Source: Diplonema japonicum
Lineage: Eukaryota; Euglenozoa; Diplonemea; Diplonemida; Diplonemidae
Assembly (NCBI GenBank): GCA_964019335.1
Contig: OZ025685.1
Coordinates: 250,001 to 314,000 of the forward strand
Direction: 5' to 3'
DNA length: 64,000 nt
The translations under genes and the position numbers were made by a program. The stretch's first letter is position 1. Each line of letters begins with the position of its first letter. The notes under the pieces are model-generated. The model saw only the letters and a list, made by a program, of their open reading frames with translations, ran no database searches and was not told where the DNA came from. Of the stretch, positions 41,401 through 49,619 are shown in pieces.

Positions 41401-44400
41401 GGCTGTCGAACGAAGAGATGCACAGAAGGGAGATAGTAGATGTGCTGTTGGACTCCGCAGAGCAGCGGCAGACCTTCAGATTCAGAGCAAAGCGAAGCAC
41501 ATGTGACAGAGTGGAGCTCGCCATCGACGACGCCGTGAGCGTTGTGTTCTCAAAGGAGTTTGATAGGTGCGGGTTGTTCAAGACGGTGAGCTTAAACTCA
41601 GCTTCTTCGGGTGTTATGGTGAGGGTGTGTGGAGAAGACGGAAAGGTGGCAACATTCAAAGGCCTCTCTACTGAGACCACCGTAAGGCAGATCAAACAGC
41701 TGCTTCCACCCACTGTCACACAGTCGCAGCGGACATTCGTCATGAAGGACGGCACTGTGGTGTCCGACCAATCGTCCATTGGGAACGAGAAATGTGTCAC
41801 GTACTACAGCATTTCGCACAGTGGACAGTGGCGCGACGCTCTTCTGAAGGAGTACTGCAATGTGTACAACGAGAACCCCAACGAAAAGCCTTGTCTGCAT
41901 GATGAGTTCTTCATTGAAGCGGACCACTGGTCGTGCTGCGGGTCACGATTGTACGGCTCACCCTGCGGGGGGGACTGGTTCAGGAACCGTGTTGTGGAGC
42001 AGCCGAGCAACATGCCCGACGAAGAAGACGAAGATGACAACTGGAAGACTCAACTCAACGAATTCGGTCTGGGCAAGTTATTCCAGCGTGCCCCATGGGT
42101 GCTGCAGCTCAGCGGCACCCGTAAGTCAGTTTTGCGGTCACTGCTGAACCACCCTATGCGGGACGCACATAAGCTCAACCAAGCTCTAACATCATCTTTT
42201 TCTCCTATCTTAATAGAAAGGCGGCATCAATGGGGGAGGAGCTTCAGAGCGAGGAAGTGGAGGCACAACAACGTCACCGACATCGAAGAGGAAGAGGCAC
42301 CCCCTGTACACGCACGCCCGCAACCGTCCATCGTGAAGCAAGAGCCCCCTGGGGAACATGAGTTGTTGATCGACTCAGGGCTTTCCCTTGCACATTGGTT
42401 TTGCCTGCTGTCGGACGCCGAGCTAGTGAAGATCACTGTGAACACTCTTGAACTGCCCCTCTCGGACTCCTCCAGAAACATGGAACCTGCCCTCACTTCC
42501 TGCCTTAAATACACGTGTCTTCACTATGCTGCGTATGCTTCAGCCACTGACGCCATCGACACTGTGTGTGAGTGGAAGACATCGACTGATATCCAAGGGT
42601 CGGATCTGCTGAACTATCAAGTCCCATGTGCGTGCCACCCGTGCGATGGGTGGCATCACGACAGGCTTCGGGTTTACGACAAAAATCACCGTATGCGAGA
42701 TCTGGTGAAGGGTGCGAAGGAAGAGCTGTCTGCACAGTACTGCACATGGTGCCTCATAAAGCTCGGAGCATCAAAGGGCGACCCCAACGAACAAGAAGTA
42801 TCCGCGTGCGAGCGATGCACAAACCTAAGCAGGGCCATTCACAATGTGAAACAGATGAACTTCGAACGACCCACGTCACTGACAGCCGTTCAACCATTGT
42901 TGGAAAACTGGAAGAACAATGTGGCTGAAGTTGTGAATCTGGGGAACTGTGAAGGAGGAGGCGGCTTGGTGCACAAACGTGCCATGAACCCACCTACAGC
43001 CGGCGACACCCCGTTGATGGTCGCGTGTCAGTTCAGTCATGTTGCCGCGTGTCGAAGAATGGTCAGAACACATAAAGCAAACGCTGGGCTTCGAAACCAT
43101 GAAGGGTATGATGCGCATGACATAGCAGTGGTGCTGCAGCACAGGCATGAGATGCAGCCGCAAAGAGCGCACGCGGAAGGCGACGACGATGATTATGGTG
43201 CGGCGCAGCGTGCTGCTGAACACGAAGAGAACTCCAGCCTGTTACTGGAGAGGAACATCGAAATGCTTAACACCACGAAGCCTGTCAAGAAGAAACTCTT
43301 CAACTTCGCGCTGTCGTTCTTCGTGAAGTCTCTTTTCCACATTTTCTCGTTCGCGTTGGTGATGACGGTGCTGTCGTGGCTCACCGTGCAGGACGGGAAG
43401 AAATTCTTCACGACGTCCTCACTCTCCACCGTCATCAACACCGAGGAATGGACCACCGCAGAGCTCAACTCACAACGGTTCCGCGCCTTTCGAGAAGACT
43501 TATCAGCAACACTTGAACTCGAGGATTTTTCAGCGTGGTTCAGCGAACCGTTTCAATCAAAGGTTTTGGGAGAGCGGCCGTACGGTATGTTCCAGCTTGT
43601 TGGCACGGTTCGGGTCAGCAAGCAAGACGTTATTTACCAGAACTGCACGAACCAGTCCGCGACGAAGCAAGATACGTATAAAACCTATTTGGACTTGCAA
43701 TGCCCAGGGGTGTATCATCAAAACGACTTAGCAAACCCATTGGTGTGGGGGAACTGGGATGTCCCCCGTCCAGTGTTTTTGTCGAGGTACTCATGGACGT
43801 CTTACGATCTCGGTGTTGGGGATTATGTGGAACTGCACCCTGACGACAAGACCGCGATAGCCCGCATCGCGTTTGTCGATGAACTGGGAAGCGAGGGAGC
43901 GTTTTTAAACAACAGCACGAGGTTCGTCAGCACGCAGTTCACATTCTACAACGCTTACATCGATGTGTTCGTTGTGTGTCAGATTTTCTTCGAGATCTTC
44001 GCGCAAGGCGCCATCCAGCAAACCTCACGGTACCGCTCTGTTCGTATTAACACGTATCAAACCAACGCGGACGTCTTCCGGCTGGTTTTGGAAATCGTGT
44101 TTTTAATATTCCTGATGATGCAGACGCTGACGCAGTCGATCAATCTCTTCGTAATGGCCAAGCGGATCTTCAAGGAGTGGACACGCGACCAGCACACCCA
44201 CGAAAGCTTCGGGACAAAACTAAAGAACGCCGCGGGGATCGTGAGGGAAAGCATCAGAGATTGGTACCTCCTCGATTTGATGCTAATCATTCTCCAATAC
44301 ATAGTAATGGTGCAGAACGTTCGTGTGCTGCGGTTGCAGAGAAGTCTAGCCTCGCAAGGCGACTTGCTTGACGTTCATAATAAGAATTTCTACGATGAGT

Positions 44401-45128
44401 TTATCCCATTGGCGTGGATCGTGCTCGACCAAGAAGGGACGCTCGGGTTGATTGTTCTGTTGTCGTGGATCAAGTGTCTTAAGTCTCTCGCACGTTTGCC
44501 AAGCTACGGCCCGATCGTGAATGCGTTGATCTCCACCATGACGGACAAGAACCTGTTCATCTTTTTGTTCGTGTTTATGTGGGTTATTCTTTCGTTCTAT
44601 CTTGCGATGCTGACAGCCTTCGGGACTTCGCTAACTGCTTTCAGACTCCCTGCACCCGCTGCCCTCACCATGTTCACCATGGTGCTCGGTGACACGGAAC
44701 ACCTCGGGGAGCTGGAAGAACACTCCTGGATGGGCCCTGTTTTCTTCGTTCTCGTCATTGTCTTCTGCCAGCTGGTCCTCCTTAACCTTATCGTCGCGGT
44801 TCTTCAAGAGATTTATGTTGGAGCCATCCAAAACGCGCATGCTGCCTGGTCCTCCGATATTGTCAGTATCTACAAGCACACGTTGACAAGCGTTGTGCAG
44901 CCTACGCATGTTGTGATGCATTTTCTTCGCAAGAAGGGTGTGCTCGACTTCAAAGAGAAGCATCTGAAGAGACCCCTCACACACAACCGCGAGGAAGAGG
45001 AGCCGCAATGGGTGGTTGTCCCGCATATGGACAACCCGGACAGGTTCGAAGAACACGAGGGCGACGAGCTCTTCCAGTTGAAGAGTATGGTCGAGGAGCT
45101 CGTCGAACAATTGCGAGATGCAAAATGA
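35490..45128 (+). CDS. Giant ankyrin-repeat / polycystin-like cation channel
   Basis: 3,212 residues in one frame, starting MMGANRE at 35490. Residues 1-650 are of unrecognised fold. Ankyrin-type repeats occur near 745-790 (TPLHLAAYFGHMDTI), 835-890 and 2505-2550 (TPLMVACQFSH). About 1464-1617 are two tandem beta-grasp-like modules, and 2041-2105 is a third, ubiquitin-like one. Cys/His clusters at about 2140-2160 (H-W-S-C-C-G) and 2375-2430 look zinc-binding. The last 610 residues are a polycystin-type channel: TM1 at about 2600, a large extracellular loop ending FTFYNAYIDVFVV, more membrane helices, and a pore with L-G-D at about 3065-3067, followed by a hydrophobic S6 and short coiled tail. 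Inferred to be a Ca2+-permeable or non-selective cation channel. A possible 96-nt intron at 42121-42216 would delete 32 residues. Confidence 0.88.
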   Translation: MMGANRETERRGPEVTNEHGTEKWCFSQPNVTIYLRAGTKKEHEEVAANIVNILQKTDGFGEFAIGRNDSEKPTYSHQALNPRRMVPYQKRLGHVFLSLLGREEEIKECLPLVPQVELKRSLLDRTDKDTIVTINHKVIDKICRESMDKGINVDETWVEYVKEYSDPSVQDELRITSSKYGPAAKEIYGSGEFSITVKELQQLERGIRLATSLALPRKFYAKLVQFATGSVNTQRFFDLRRSIPLEHLANIELQDGQRQELLKTWSYREANAIQNHDELLRLKAALMKSTTKLSKDEVTKICTYNYDLDNFRIVARNARIKIEQMQDPVVIQRDNEIVMTLHDFVNEVRSAPSSFGFTDGAEHSALRKSLTELCTDVCVSQKGYFFVDGKPGAPNQLTKKTPQPVVFLSSPGLDFCDPSTTILEAKKYFKKLDTKDGQPKWRGFLSGAHDDLLQRVTRLYRVIFRSCQGHGVCNPSMLAMGLGVFLQNIHEDDRDKVAEAYFTAQFQLLCEQDWGFHNYFVNPVRYKDVGMRALEAELKKGKQLCCNVVMHGKDVKFLATEMAKGDPSRPGSFQSPAMLNPSDCASIFLGLMGYFWEWGRQECYVGEEDFCCTGTGTLALSTITNVYGDSSRHLQDETSTAKPTLPRTKVRTEPNPKSLAQLVQLCRKLSAHDSRPEERPRLRKSIITGLETGSIELTDQLEGIRIVTTLSGGPEDDAKLLEAIITKLQINVKAVESVCGTLGTTPLHLAAYFGHMDTIVCLVQEGHPLTLGDERCETVYDKAINTTVKPLIRAAACSKLLRAIDGKTLHPKMLNEELLGNRDKIKSNSTKQATGWSFMHWGAALCNEKLLAKARKSPQSDRNHVDDDGWTPLYWIIARQSSALLQTFLAHESPTEPEVSLKLCFNDTTLIGRFTLCGRWVDTGTDGTELLIEQRGELCERIGREYLGTLRDKQGRTVELDIEMSARLTPQQHVKRSITATVTKSSTDRGVWQVLWNETKMLLTIDAGDRTYSFAKEKPDSKRLLYEDYTTVVHVCCNLGLDAMAAKLIAHDATLLDVRCKETHEKPFITALLNHGREHHGYTKPDAENIDLISELLTPPDDQDLKDTRKEIRNRCVQALRESLRHPLVTTEKGWFLQVMGRSESTVTSIIKQLCQYEDTRQVARSVLLYALQNACACLGPKDDVGDPRKGDPSLVTRVVSFLMSLRDTVPDLSWELNTMEALITADCPTEADITVAEGTLDTVFWTSRYLVGKTFSRLINAISSITQLYHDGFNKKQFTIEELSEVLDTNEIPTYPSHEGARVIDHTISLYQTYKDQNRGSDADQLAYALLLLLQLHCNGKQSALAVAVMHERTSIIDMLLKQTEGKLVGTYKNLLREAIGTRRWAAVDILLPYAKRYQPDGVYLFDYLPSARLEKGRDPSYPEAPSQRELELCSDHDLVHPRNYAAVLACHGQWLRSRQTTPKTIEISWADTSKKFTIQKSSALEENSKMVYSWLLGLPDSKGTGPNIVLNDKYGDAVQNLQLLYDDVSDGATYTAFCVSFDIPSKQIDVVGPKETKTVSIFKNENARSITELVRRRFMLPCSIDNITFQDKNGEDISLSFANVIDGEKYTMTSGPERPTWTEVLKGSLQAGKEKVAVVQYLLGTSSVNLNDFFTDSENRKCFPFFDFGFENPRAAEVFLVICRLLHMDTGNERLLNDGFVINGIAFTPDDTEPLRYPLHALLLKAHDATGGTTPTQLKDGKVRKRVTDLIIEVVTFINQVLAGKEGPGMSNIVRDYVLSLPCSTYSSSTSIIIPSGGGGLASDLADYKDLYPIELAIKLHNAEVLKAIFGKISTAQRYTGLEEVVLKYTPSDPSDNNDTLLISCFKDSWFPDNDEWHSRDGVGVIKACTKTKRPLLHQALDLLTFPKPCRYMAEQAYLLETFLTRYPHVAKQARSYVNVEKKTLQEEVGVPWFPPGHQHLEKWSSDVGLSNEEMHRREIVDVLLDSAEQRQTFRFRAKRSTCDRVELAIDDAVSVVFSKEFDRCGLFKTVSLNSASSGVMVRVCGEDGKVATFKGLSTETTVRQIKQLLPPTVTQSQRTFVMKDGTVVSDQSSIGNEKCVTYYSISHSGQWRDALLKEYCNVYNENPNEKPCLHDEFFIEADHWSCCGSRLYGSPCGGDWFRNRVVEQPSNMPDEEDEDDNWKTQLNEFGLGKLFQRAPWVLQLSGTRKSVLRSLLNHPMRDAHKLNQALTSSFSPILIERRHQWGRSFRARKWRHNNVTDIEEEEAPPVHARPQPSIVKQEPPGEHELLIDSGLSLAHWFCLLSDAELVKITVNTLELPLSDSSRNMEPALTSCLKYTCLHYAAYASATDAIDTVCEWKTSTDIQGSDLLNYQVPCACHPCDGWHHDRLRVYDKNHRMRDLVKGAKEELSAQYCTWCLIKLGASKGDPNEQEVSACERCTNLSRAIHNVKQMNFERPTSLTAVQPLLENWKNNVAEVVNLGNCEGGGGLVHKRAMNPPTAGDTPLMVACQFSHVAACRRMVRTHKANAGLRNHEGYDAHDIAVVLQHRHEMQPQRAHAEGDDDDYGAAQRAAEHEENSSLLLERNIEMLNTTKPVKKKLFNFALSFFVKSLFHIFSFALVMTVLSWLTVQDGKKFFTTSSLSTVINTEEWTTAELNSQRFRAFREDLSATLELEDFSAWFSEPFQSKVLGERPYGMFQLVGTVRVSKQDVIYQNCTNQSATKQDTYKTYLDLQCPGVYHQNDLANPLVWGNWDVPRPVFLSRYSWTSYDLGVGDYVELHPDDKTAIARIAFVDELGSEGAFLNNSTRFVSTQFTFYNAYIDVFVVCQIFFEIFAQGAIQQTSRYRSVRINTYQTNADVFRLVLEIVFLIFLMMQTLTQSINLFVMAKRIFKEWTRDQHTHESFGTKLKNAAGIVRESIRDWYLLDLMLIILQYIVMVQNVRVLRLQRSLASQGDLLDVHNKNFYDEFIPLAWIVLDQEGTLGLIVLLSWIKCLKSLARLPSYGPIVNALISTMTDKNLFIFLFVFMWVILSFYLAMLTAFGTSLTAFRLPAPAALTMFTMVLGDTEHLGELEEHSWMGPVFFVLVIVFCQLVLLNLIVAVLQEIYVGAIQNAHAAWSSDIVSIYKHTLTSVVQPTHVVMHFLRKKGVLDFKEKHLKRPLTHNREEEEPQWVVVPHMDNPDRFEEHEGDELFQLKSMVEELVEQLRDAK
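42121..42216 (+). other. Possible in-frame intron in the ankyrin/polycystin gene
   Basis: GTAAGT at 42121, then CTCTAAC (42184-42190) as a branch-like motif, a T/C tract and TAATAG acceptor ending 42216. Length 96 nt (3n) without stops, so both spliced and unspliced forms keep the frame. It has better textbook signals than most introns in this window. Confidence 0.45.
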
Positions 45129-45259
45129 TAGAATTTCTTTTTCTTTCTTCTCCTCCCCATGGCCCTTTTCCAAAGAAAAAAAAAAAAAAAAAAAAGACCA
45201 ACTCCCAAGAAGAAAAGGGGAAGATCCTCCCTTGTACAAAATAAGAAGAAAAAAAAAAA

Positions 45260-46252
45260 ATGGATCTTCGTATAGCAGGTAGGTACCGTATTGGTGTGAA
45301 GCTCGGCGGAGGAAGTTTTGGGGATATCTACCAAGGCACGGACTTGAAAACGCAAGAAGGCGTTGCGATCAAGCTTGAAAACACGCAATGCAAGTACCCG
45401 CAACTGATCTACGAGAGCAAGGTCTACAAGCTCCTGAACCAGGGCAAGTGCCAAGGCGTTCCTACTGTAAAACACGTCGGCGTAGAAGGCGATTTCAACG
45501 TACTGGTGATAGACCTTTTGGGGCCGAGCTTGGAAGAATTATTCACATACTGTAACAGGACACTGTCGCTGAAGACCACATTACTGCTAGCAGACCAGCT
45601 TATCGACCGTATTGAGTACATGCACTCGAAGAGTATAATCCACAGAGATATTAAACCTGACAATTTCTTGATGGGGAATAACTTGCAGCCCCATACTGTT
45701 TATGTTATTGATTTTGGGTTGTCAAAGAGGTACTGTGACTCACATACTGGACACCATATCCCATATCGTGACAAGAAATCAATGACGGGGACTGCCAGGT
45801 ACGCATCGATCAACACACATCAGGGGATCGAACAGTCTCGGCGGGATGACTTGGAATCGATTGCTTATGTGATTTTGTATTTTTACAATGGGTCTCTTCC
45901 TTGGCAAGGGTTGAAGCCGGTTCCCAAGAAGGACAAGTTCGACCAGATTGCGGAGGTCAAGAACAAGGTAACCCCCGAAGAGCTTTGCAAAGGCTGCCCC
46001 AAAGCCATGGAAACATTCTTGAAGTACACGAGATCCCTTCAGTTCGAAGAGGCACCAGACTACAAAAAATGCAAAAACTGGTTTGCTGAACTAGCGGCAC
46101 AAGAAGACATCAAGAAAGACAATAATTTCGATTGGTGTATAAAGTATGTGTGGTTTTTTTTTTTTTTTTTCCCGCCCCCCTCCAAAAAAAAATCGTAAAG
46201 ACGTCAGCAAGAACGTGACAATGAAGCGGGAGGTCGTGTCAAGTCAAATTAA
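45260..46252 (+). CDS. CK1: Casein kinase 1 family protein kinase, two exons
   Basis: Ser/Thr kinase of the CK1 family. ATG 45260 follows an A12 run. Glycine loop LGGGSFGDIYQG, catalytic Lys38 (VAIKLEN), IHRDIKPDNF with Asp130, DFG (IDFGLSKRY), and the CK1-specific TGTARYASINTHQGIEQSRRDD are intact. Exon 1 is 45260-46143; a 57-nt intron (46144-46200) with T16 and A9 ends GTAAAG; exon 2 is 46201-46252. Splicing restores the expected CK1 ending FDWCIKKRQQ and gives 311 residues. Without it the frame runs into Phe/Pro/Lys low-complexity residues and stops at 46198. The short tail, without the long C-terminal extension of CK1 delta/epsilon, suggests an alpha-like minimal kinase. Confidence 0.94.
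46144..46200 (+). other. Intron of casein kinase 1
   Basis: 57 nt, GTATGT donor, T- and C-runs followed by A9 and TCGTAAAG. Phase 2. The last exon supplies KRQQERDN and a TAA. Confidence 0.82.
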
Positions 46253-46554
46253 AAAAAAGTTTTGTTTTCTTTCTTTTTCCTTGGTCTCCTTTTTATTTTA
46301 TTTTACATTGTACCTATAAAAAAAAATTAATTTACTTCCCCTACCCGTCCCCACCCCCCCTTTCTAGGGGGGAGAAGGCTAAGGTTATAGACCATTTGGC
46401 CGGGTCAAGGTGCCTTACGTCCTCTTGAGCGAGTCATTTCGCAGTTTTGTGATAGGACTTTTCTTTTTTCTTTTCTTTTTTCGTTCTTCCCTTATTTTTT
46501 TTCCAACTTTTTTTTTTATGTCATTAACACCCGTCAGAAAGGGGAAAGAAAAAA
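46253..46554 (+). other. Spacer with short shared repeat
   Basis: T/C-rich. It contains CATTTGGCCGGGTCAAGGTG at 46391-46410 and a following C/T block ending GCGAGTC, resembling 34755-34803. An A-rich GGGGAAAGAAAAA leader precedes the ligase ATG. Confidence 0.5.
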
Positions 46555-48717
46555 ATGGACGAACCAGGTTCATTCGAACAACTCGCCGCGGTGTTGGAAA
46601 CTCTTGCCAAACTACAGTCCCAGGAGACAGACCGCGAGGAGACCTTGAAGGCATACAAAGAAACACACAGCGACAGCATGGCGGAAAAGGTACGGTCCCT
46701 CATATGGCCTGAACAATGGAGAGAAAAAGAACCCGATGGGTTCGCAAAAAGACTGGAAAAAGCGGAGAGACAACTAGGAATGGAGAACAACACAGTTCTA
46801 TCCAACATATGCAAGACAAAGGCAGGCTTGACCATCCATCAGGGCGACGAACTCATGCAAGCTTTTCGCAAGGAAGTCGAAGCCGGAACATCAACAGGAC
46901 TCGCTTCCGTTATCGGCAAGATAATACGAAAATGCACACATAAAGAAGCATGGGTGATGCTGTTGTACACCAAGGGTGTCTTTCACAACTGTATCTCAAG
47001 GAAACGAGCTCTCGTTGAAACCAACGACCTGCCTCAGCAAAAGAAACAGAGAAAGGATTTCACGTTCGGTTTGCCTTTCGATCCTGTTCACCCCAAACGC
47101 CCACCGCACTGGGCTGCAGTAACGAACCCTTCTCTCGGAAAATTATATGTCGATTTAAAATACGACGGGGAACGGCTTTTGATACATCGGTTAGGACACA
47201 GCGACTACCATTTCTTCAGTAGGAACAGAATACCCGTCCCGGAGAGAAAGCTCCCGGAATGCATCACCGCAATGCTCGACAAGTCTTTGGAAGGAATGCA
47301 AACCTGTGTACTAGACTCGGAGATTTTATCGAAGTACACCTTCGGGGGACTAAACCCCGTCTCGAAGGACCAGATTGAACAAAACCCGCGCATTTTTATC
47401 TTCGATATCTTATATCTCAATGGTGGTGTTACTGTCGACTCCGTTCTCGAGGAACGAAGAAAAATTCTTATCGAAACCGTGAAACCTGTTAAAAACCAGG
47501 TCGAGCTGGCATCGCATATCACGATTGACAGCTTAGACCCGACGGAAAGACAGAAGAAGCTTGAGGAACACCTCGAATCTGTTTTTTCAAAACAGCTTGA
47601 GGGTGTTGTGGTCAAGCCTGCAAAATCAACGTACTCCTTCGGCGATAAACACACGTGGCTGAAGGTGAAGCGAGGCTACCTGAACTTTCCCAACACCAAC
47701 AGAATTGAAAGGCTGGGGAACCTTCCGGACACGCTGGACCTGGCGGTCTTGGGTTATTTTACAGGCGTCAAAGGCGGTATTGAAGAAGCTATCCTGGGAA
47801 CATGGAATGAAAAAAAACAAAAATTCGTGACCGTTGCAAGATGTCCGGTAACGGGGAGGAACCTGGACCTCCCGGTGAACATGGAACCAATACACAGGAA
47901 AAAATCGAAGATCCCGAAGCATATCGCTATGCACGCTTCGATGGTGCCCGATTACTGCCTCGCCGACGGGTCTTCCTGTACCGTTCTTGAGATCGACGGT
48001 GAACGTTTGGCAGAGTCTTGGGATTACACTTGCGACTACATCCAAGTTGTGCGACCAATTTTGATCAAACCGAGGCCTGACAAATCTGTAGAGTCCTTGA
48101 CAAGCTTCGGTGATATTATACAAATGTACCTTGAGACGAACCAGGACAACAATACAGCTAATGCTCAATGCGATGATTTGGAAGGTGTCGATCCGACCTC
48201 AGAGCAGATCGAAATGTACCTTAAAACAGGAACCGCAAAATTCCTATCCGGGTTGAAATCGCCCTCCGAGAGAAATAGGATCTACGCGTATTGTTGCGCG
48301 CACGGGGGAGCATGGTGCAAGAAAGGATCGATGCAGGTTGCCACCGACCTTTTCGGTGCTCAGCCGCGTGCAGACTTTTCCAAAAAAACACACTCTCTCA
48401 GCGATATTGTCATTTCCGACATTCGTTCAAACTTAACTGTCTGTGGGTTGTTTGCGCAATTTTATCCACCCGGGTCCACCCATTCTACCACCCCTACCTT
48501 TGATCTGGATGCATGGGAGGTGTGCCTTCGAAAGGTTTCCAGATACCTTCACAAGTCTGCACCGTTCGCGTCCCCTCCAGAGGTGCACCTTGCCCTGCCT
48601 TCCCCCGCAGTACCCGGTTATGACAGGGACGCCATGACCTCTGTGATTCTGAACTATTTCGTGTCGAAAAACATCGTAGTGTTCCTCTATGATCCGACCG
48701 ATCTTCGCGTACTTTAG
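46555..48717 (+). CDS. ATP-dependent DNA ligase
   Basis: Eukaryotic-type ATP-dependent DNA ligase, 720 residues, intronless. Residues 1-165 resemble the helical DNA-binding domain. The adenylation domain has motif I KYDGER with catalytic Lys202, then LDSEIL, the FIFDILYLNG motif, EGVVVKPAKSTYSFG (motif IV) and WLKVKRGYL (motif V), followed by an OB-fold-like region to about 510. The C-terminal 200 residues include an HGGAW-containing segment that may be a diverged BRCT domain. Size, motif IV and the C-terminal extension fit LIG3/LIG4-like enzymes better than LIG1, but the subtype cannot be settled by eye. It seals nicks or double-strand breaks by AMP transfer. A TAG stop is followed within 5 nt by a T-run that abuts a retroelement fragment. 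Confidence 0.92.
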   Translation: MDEPGSFEQLAAVLETLAKLQSQETDREETLKAYKETHSDSMAEKVRSLIWPEQWREKEPDGFAKRLEKAERQLGMENNTVLSNICKTKAGLTIHQGDELMQAFRKEVEAGTSTGLASVIGKIIRKCTHKEAWVMLLYTKGVFHNCISRKRALVETNDLPQQKKQRKDFTFGLPFDPVHPKRPPHWAAVTNPSLGKLYVDLKYDGERLLIHRLGHSDYHFFSRNRIPVPERKLPECITAMLDKSLEGMQTCVLDSEILSKYTFGGLNPVSKDQIEQNPRIFIFDILYLNGGVTVDSVLEERRKILIETVKPVKNQVELASHITIDSLDPTERQKKLEEHLESVFSKQLEGVVVKPAKSTYSFGDKHTWLKVKRGYLNFPNTNRIERLGNLPDTLDLAVLGYFTGVKGGIEEAILGTWNEKKQKFVTVARCPVTGRNLDLPVNMEPIHRKKSKIPKHIAMHASMVPDYCLADGSSCTVLEIDGERLAESWDYTCDYIQVVRPILIKPRPDKSVESLTSFGDIIQMYLETNQDNNTANAQCDDLEGVDPTSEQIEMYLKTGTAKFLSGLKSPSERNRIYAYCCAHGGAWCKKGSMQVATDLFGAQPRADFSKKTHSLSDIVISDIRSNLTVCGLFAQFYPPGSTHSTTPTFDLDAWEVCLRKVSRYLHKSAPFASPPEVHLALPSPAVPGYDRDAMTSVILNYFVSKNIVVFLYDPTDLRVL

Positions 48718-48741
48718 AGCTTTTTTTTTTTTTTTTTTTTT

Positions 48742-49430
48742 CAGGATGGTGCAACAATACCTCCTGAAAGTAGTGACGGTCCGTGACGCCAGAGCAGCGG
48801 AAAAAAGCAAGAGAGTGCTCACCTCCAACCCTTGGGATGAGGTAACGACAGGGAGGCAACATGATGTTCCGACGGAAGCGTTGCTGAAGGCGAACGGGGC
48901 GTCAGGCGCGGTCCTGACCTTTCATTTGAAGAACGTCCTCAAGTGGCTAAGAGGCCTACGATGGTACGATGGTAAGAAGAAAACTTCCGTCACTACAATC
49001 GAACTCGCCATAGACTATGAGCAGACCACCCGCCGGTCACTCATAGGTCCCCTCGACGATCAAGACCTGCTCACGGAGAAGGCCGCAAGGATGCGATACA
49101 TCTTGGGTCGCATCCAGAAATGCTCAGCACGCTGTGGAAGGTCAGCCTTCCCCGCCAACGCCAAATCAAGGGTGCATACCCTTCGACATCTTGGGGGCCC
49201 GACGGCACACGGCTACGACAGGAGACCACTCTTCTCCTCGAGCCAAACCCCCCCCTACCTAACACGACTCCAAGCAATGTTTCTCGCCCAGATGCCGTCC
49301 ATCTCATCGCGACAAACAGCCACCGCAGGCACCAGACAGCAACCGCAGAACGGTGACCGATTAGTGTGAATTTCTACCTGAACAGTGAGCACCCCCATGC
49401 ACACTGAAATTTTATCGAGTTTTTTTTTTA
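48742..49430 (+). mobile_element. 5'-truncated retroelement 3' end, copy B
   Basis: A 207-residue frame (48746-49369) ends a non-LTR-retrotransposon-like protein: YLLKVVTVRDARA, then LKWLRGLRWYDGKKKTSVTT, ELAIDYE and a C-terminal TLRHLGGP...GYDRRPLFSSS. It aligns with the copy at 56830-57340 from its first residues, so the ATG at 48746 is just where truncation falls. The comparison with reverse transcriptase C-termini of protist LINE-like elements is from memory and tentative. It starts at a T22-CAG junction, 24 nt after the ligase stop codon. After its stop codon comes the tag (49382-49422) and another T-run. No catalytic YxDD motif is present. Confidence 0.6.
49382..49422 (+). repeat. Tag repeat, copy 3
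   Basis: Identical over 41 nt to 20525-20565. It lies 15 nt after the stop codon of retroelement copy B and so marks its 3' untranslated end, followed by a T-run. Confidence 0.75.
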
Positions 49431-49619
49431 TCTCAGCCTTTAATATACGCCCCTCTCTCTTCTATTTTTCGCCTTTAAAAACAGGAATGGAAACAAAACA
49501 AAAAACAAAACAAAAAGAAAAGGCGGGGTGGGTGTGGGAGAAAAGGGTGAGTGATACACCAAAAAAAAAAAAAAAAAAAAAAAAGACAAAAAAAAAAACT
49601 TTTTTTTTAAAAAGCAACA

